Assembly (NCBI RefSeq): GCF_900090325.1
Contig: NZ_FMHW01000002.1
Location: 1,240,001 to 1,304,000, forward strand
DNA length: 64,000 nucleotides
Direction: 5' to 3'
Source of the DNA: Micromonospora pallida
GTDB taxonomy: Bacteria > Actinomycetota > Actinomycetes > Mycobacteriales > Micromonosporaceae
The translations under genes were made by a program, and so were the position numbers. The notes below the pieces were generated by a model. It saw nothing but the letters and a program-made list of their open reading frames with translations. It was not told where the DNA came from and made no database searches. Shown here piece after piece: positions 62,874 through 64,000 of this stretch (position 1 is its first letter; each line of letters starts with the position of its first letter).

Positions 62874-64000
62874 CGCGGCCGGGGGAGCACGGCGACCGTG
62901 GCGCTCGCCCGTCGCCGGACGTCCCGGCGGATCTCGTCGACGCCGAGCACCCCGACCGCCACCTGCGGTCCGAGATCGGCGGCGACCAACCGGCGCAGCG
63001 CCTCGGCCCCGTCGGCCGGCCGGATGCCGACCTCGCCGGTCGGGCCGGTCACCGCCGCCGCCGGGGCTGGAGCAGCGGCCGTGGCCTGCGGGGCGGTAGC
63101 CGGGGCCGGCGGGGCGGCAGTCGGCGCGGTGGCCACGGCCAGCGGGTCGTCCGCCACCCGGCGCAGGGTGAAGTCGGTGATCGCGACCACCTCCCGGCCG
63201 GCGGCGTCGGCGATACTGAAGTCCGCGCGCAGGATCTCCCGCTCGGCGTCACCACCCCGGTGCCGCAGGTGGCTGGTGATCCGTTCGGGCAACGGCCCGT
63301 GTACGACGACCCGCCCGTAGCCCAGCGGCAGGTACCGCTGGTCGGCCGGTACGCCGTACCCGGCGCCGAACGCGGTCGCCTCGTCGAGCATGGCCGGGTG
63401 CAGGGCCAGCACACCGATCTCGGCGGCGACCATCGGGCGCGCGGCCAGCTCGGCCAGCTCCTCGCCGTCCCCCGCGTACGCGGCGCGCAGGCTGCTCCAG
63501 TGCGGACCGAAGGCGAGCATCCCGCCGCCGGTGGGCATCTCGGCGTGCTGCCGGGGCGCGCAGCGGGCCCGTACCGTGGTGGCGTCCACGGTCGACGGCG
63601 CCTCGTCGGCGGCCCGGCGGACGGTCGCGCGGGCACATGGGCGTACGCCGGCGGTGGTGCTGCCGGTGACCGTCGCCGTACGGCTGCCGTCCTCTGCCGG
63701 GGCGGACAGGGCGACCTCCACCCGCACCTCGGTCCCGTCCGGGACCGTCAGCGGCGCCTGGAACAGGACGTCCCGCAACTCGACCGGACCGGTGCCCCCG
63801 TCGGTGGCGGCGACGAAGGCCGCGCGGATCAGCTCCAGCGCCGCCGTGCCGGGCAGCACCGGTTCGCCGAGGACGCGGTGCTCGTCGAGCACCCAGTGGG
63901 TGTCCGGACCGAGCGTCCCCCGCAGGACGACCTGTCCGGTGGCGAACCGGGTCAGCTCGGTCAGCCAGGGGTGGCCGTGGTAGGGAACCGGCAGGTCGGG
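62672..64000 (-). CDS. Type I PKS fragment with dehydratase domain (partial; frameshifted near 62881)
   Basis: The frame is open from the right edge (64000) and encodes a double-hotdog dehydratase: LDEHRVLGEPVLPGTAALEL (catalytic His, HxxxGxxxxP) and ALHPAMLDEATAFG (catalytic Asp motif). An Ala/Pro linker and VAVGVLGVDEIRRDVRRR follow. Past about 62881 the frame yields out-of-frame carrier-domain sequence until the stop at 62672. Adding one C to the C5 run would join this ORF to the ACP ending at 62544. KS and AT domains are expected outside the window. Confidence 0.85.
   Translation of the reverse strand, partial: PDLPVPYHGHPWLTELTRFATGQVVLRGTLGPDTHWVLDEHRVLGEPVLPGTAALELIRAAFVAATDGGTGPVELRDVLFQAPLTVPDGTEVRVEVALSAPAEDGSRTATVTGSTTAGVRPCARATVRRAADEAPSTVDATTVRARCAPRQHAEMPTGGGMLAFGPHWSSLRAAYAGDGEELAELAARPMVAAEIGVLALHPAMLDEATAFGAGYGVPADQRYLPLGYGRVVVHGPLPERITSHLRHRGGDAEREILRADFSIADAAGREVVAITDFTLRRVADDPLAVATAPTAAPPAPATAPQATAAAPAPAAAVTGPTGEVGIRPADGAEALRRLVAADLGPQVAVGVLGVDEIRRDVRRRASATVAVLPRPRCRTTTRGVRAWARTGRRRARSRWRSAPCCRRCSPYRTSASTTTSSNSAAIPSSRSSSSGGSARSGR

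Noticed and set aside
1..64000. tRNA, rRNA, CRISPR array, phage attachment site or replication origin
   Set aside because: I saw no cloverleaf-like sequence, rRNA segment, regularly spaced identical repeats or integrase gene; none can be supported.

Overview
The window is very GC-rich actinobacterial DNA, with high-GC codon third positions, frequent GTG/TTG starts and many 4-nt start/stop overlaps. The gene content (twin-arginine NgcE-type chitobiose importer, MmyB-type regulators, a TIR-NACHT-WD40 giant protein, MoxR/vWA genes, a PKS/NRPS cluster) suggests a Micromonospora-like member of the Micromonosporaceae. The genus is inferred from content only; there is no rRNA or other marker here.

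Left part (1-24.4 kb). A secreted subtilase with a C-terminal propeller-like region is cut by the left edge and ends in a strong bidirectional hairpin. A convergent glycogen-debranching-type glycosidase follows. From 6.0 to 22.2 kb lies one coherent catabolic island on the plus strand: an FCD-type GntR regulator, a complete Bmp-family ABC importer (lipoprotein, double-NBD ATPase, two permeases), an amidohydrolase, a bicupin, a PEBP-like protein, an FAD monooxygenase, an MBL-fold hydrolase, a carboxymuconolactone-decarboxylase-like protein, a beta-hydroxyacid dehydrogenase, two aldehyde dehydrogenases and a GMC oxidoreductase. The genes are tightly packed, mostly with GTGA overlaps. A recurring TGGTATGGCAG motif sits before the transporter and before the second aldehyde dehydrogenase and probably marks the regulator's operators. 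The substrate is unknown. The island ends at a small remnant of an IS5-like transposase. Next comes a divergent XRE/MmyB regulator and SDR pair.

Middle (24.4-41.4 kb). A class III aminotransferase is followed by a run of small hypothetical, secreted or membrane genes, some looking truncated (26-32 kb). Then come a DedA membrane protein, an NgcEFG-like N-acetylglucosamine/chitobiose importer, a methyltransferase, a three-gene unit (2-TM protein, cupin-like protein, inositol-monophosphatase family) and an ArsB/NhaD-type permease.

Putative conflict locus (41.5-51.5 kb). A ~1,936-residue protein joins a TIR domain, a metallophosphoesterase-like domain that has lost its metal-binding motifs, a NACHT ATPase, pentapeptide repeats and about fifteen WD40 repeats. 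Directly downstream are an unrecognised 471-aa protein, a MoxR-type AAA+ ATPase and a DUF2201-like protein carrying an HExxH motif and a vWA-like domain. A 14-bp hairpin closes the locus. This is the best candidate for an undescribed system.

Right part (51.6-64 kb). An LPxTG-type surface protein and a DUF4333-like lipoprotein precede the downstream end of a minus-strand PKS/NRPS cluster. In transcription order it contains a PKS module end (DH domain, then a carrier protein in another frame after an apparent 1-nt shift), a C-PCP protein with no adenylation domain, a C-A*-A-PCP protein whose first adenylation domain is degenerate, an MGT-family glycosyltransferase and a PobA-like 4-hydroxybenzoate 3-monooxygenase. 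No thioesterase is seen before the cluster edge at about 53.5 kb.
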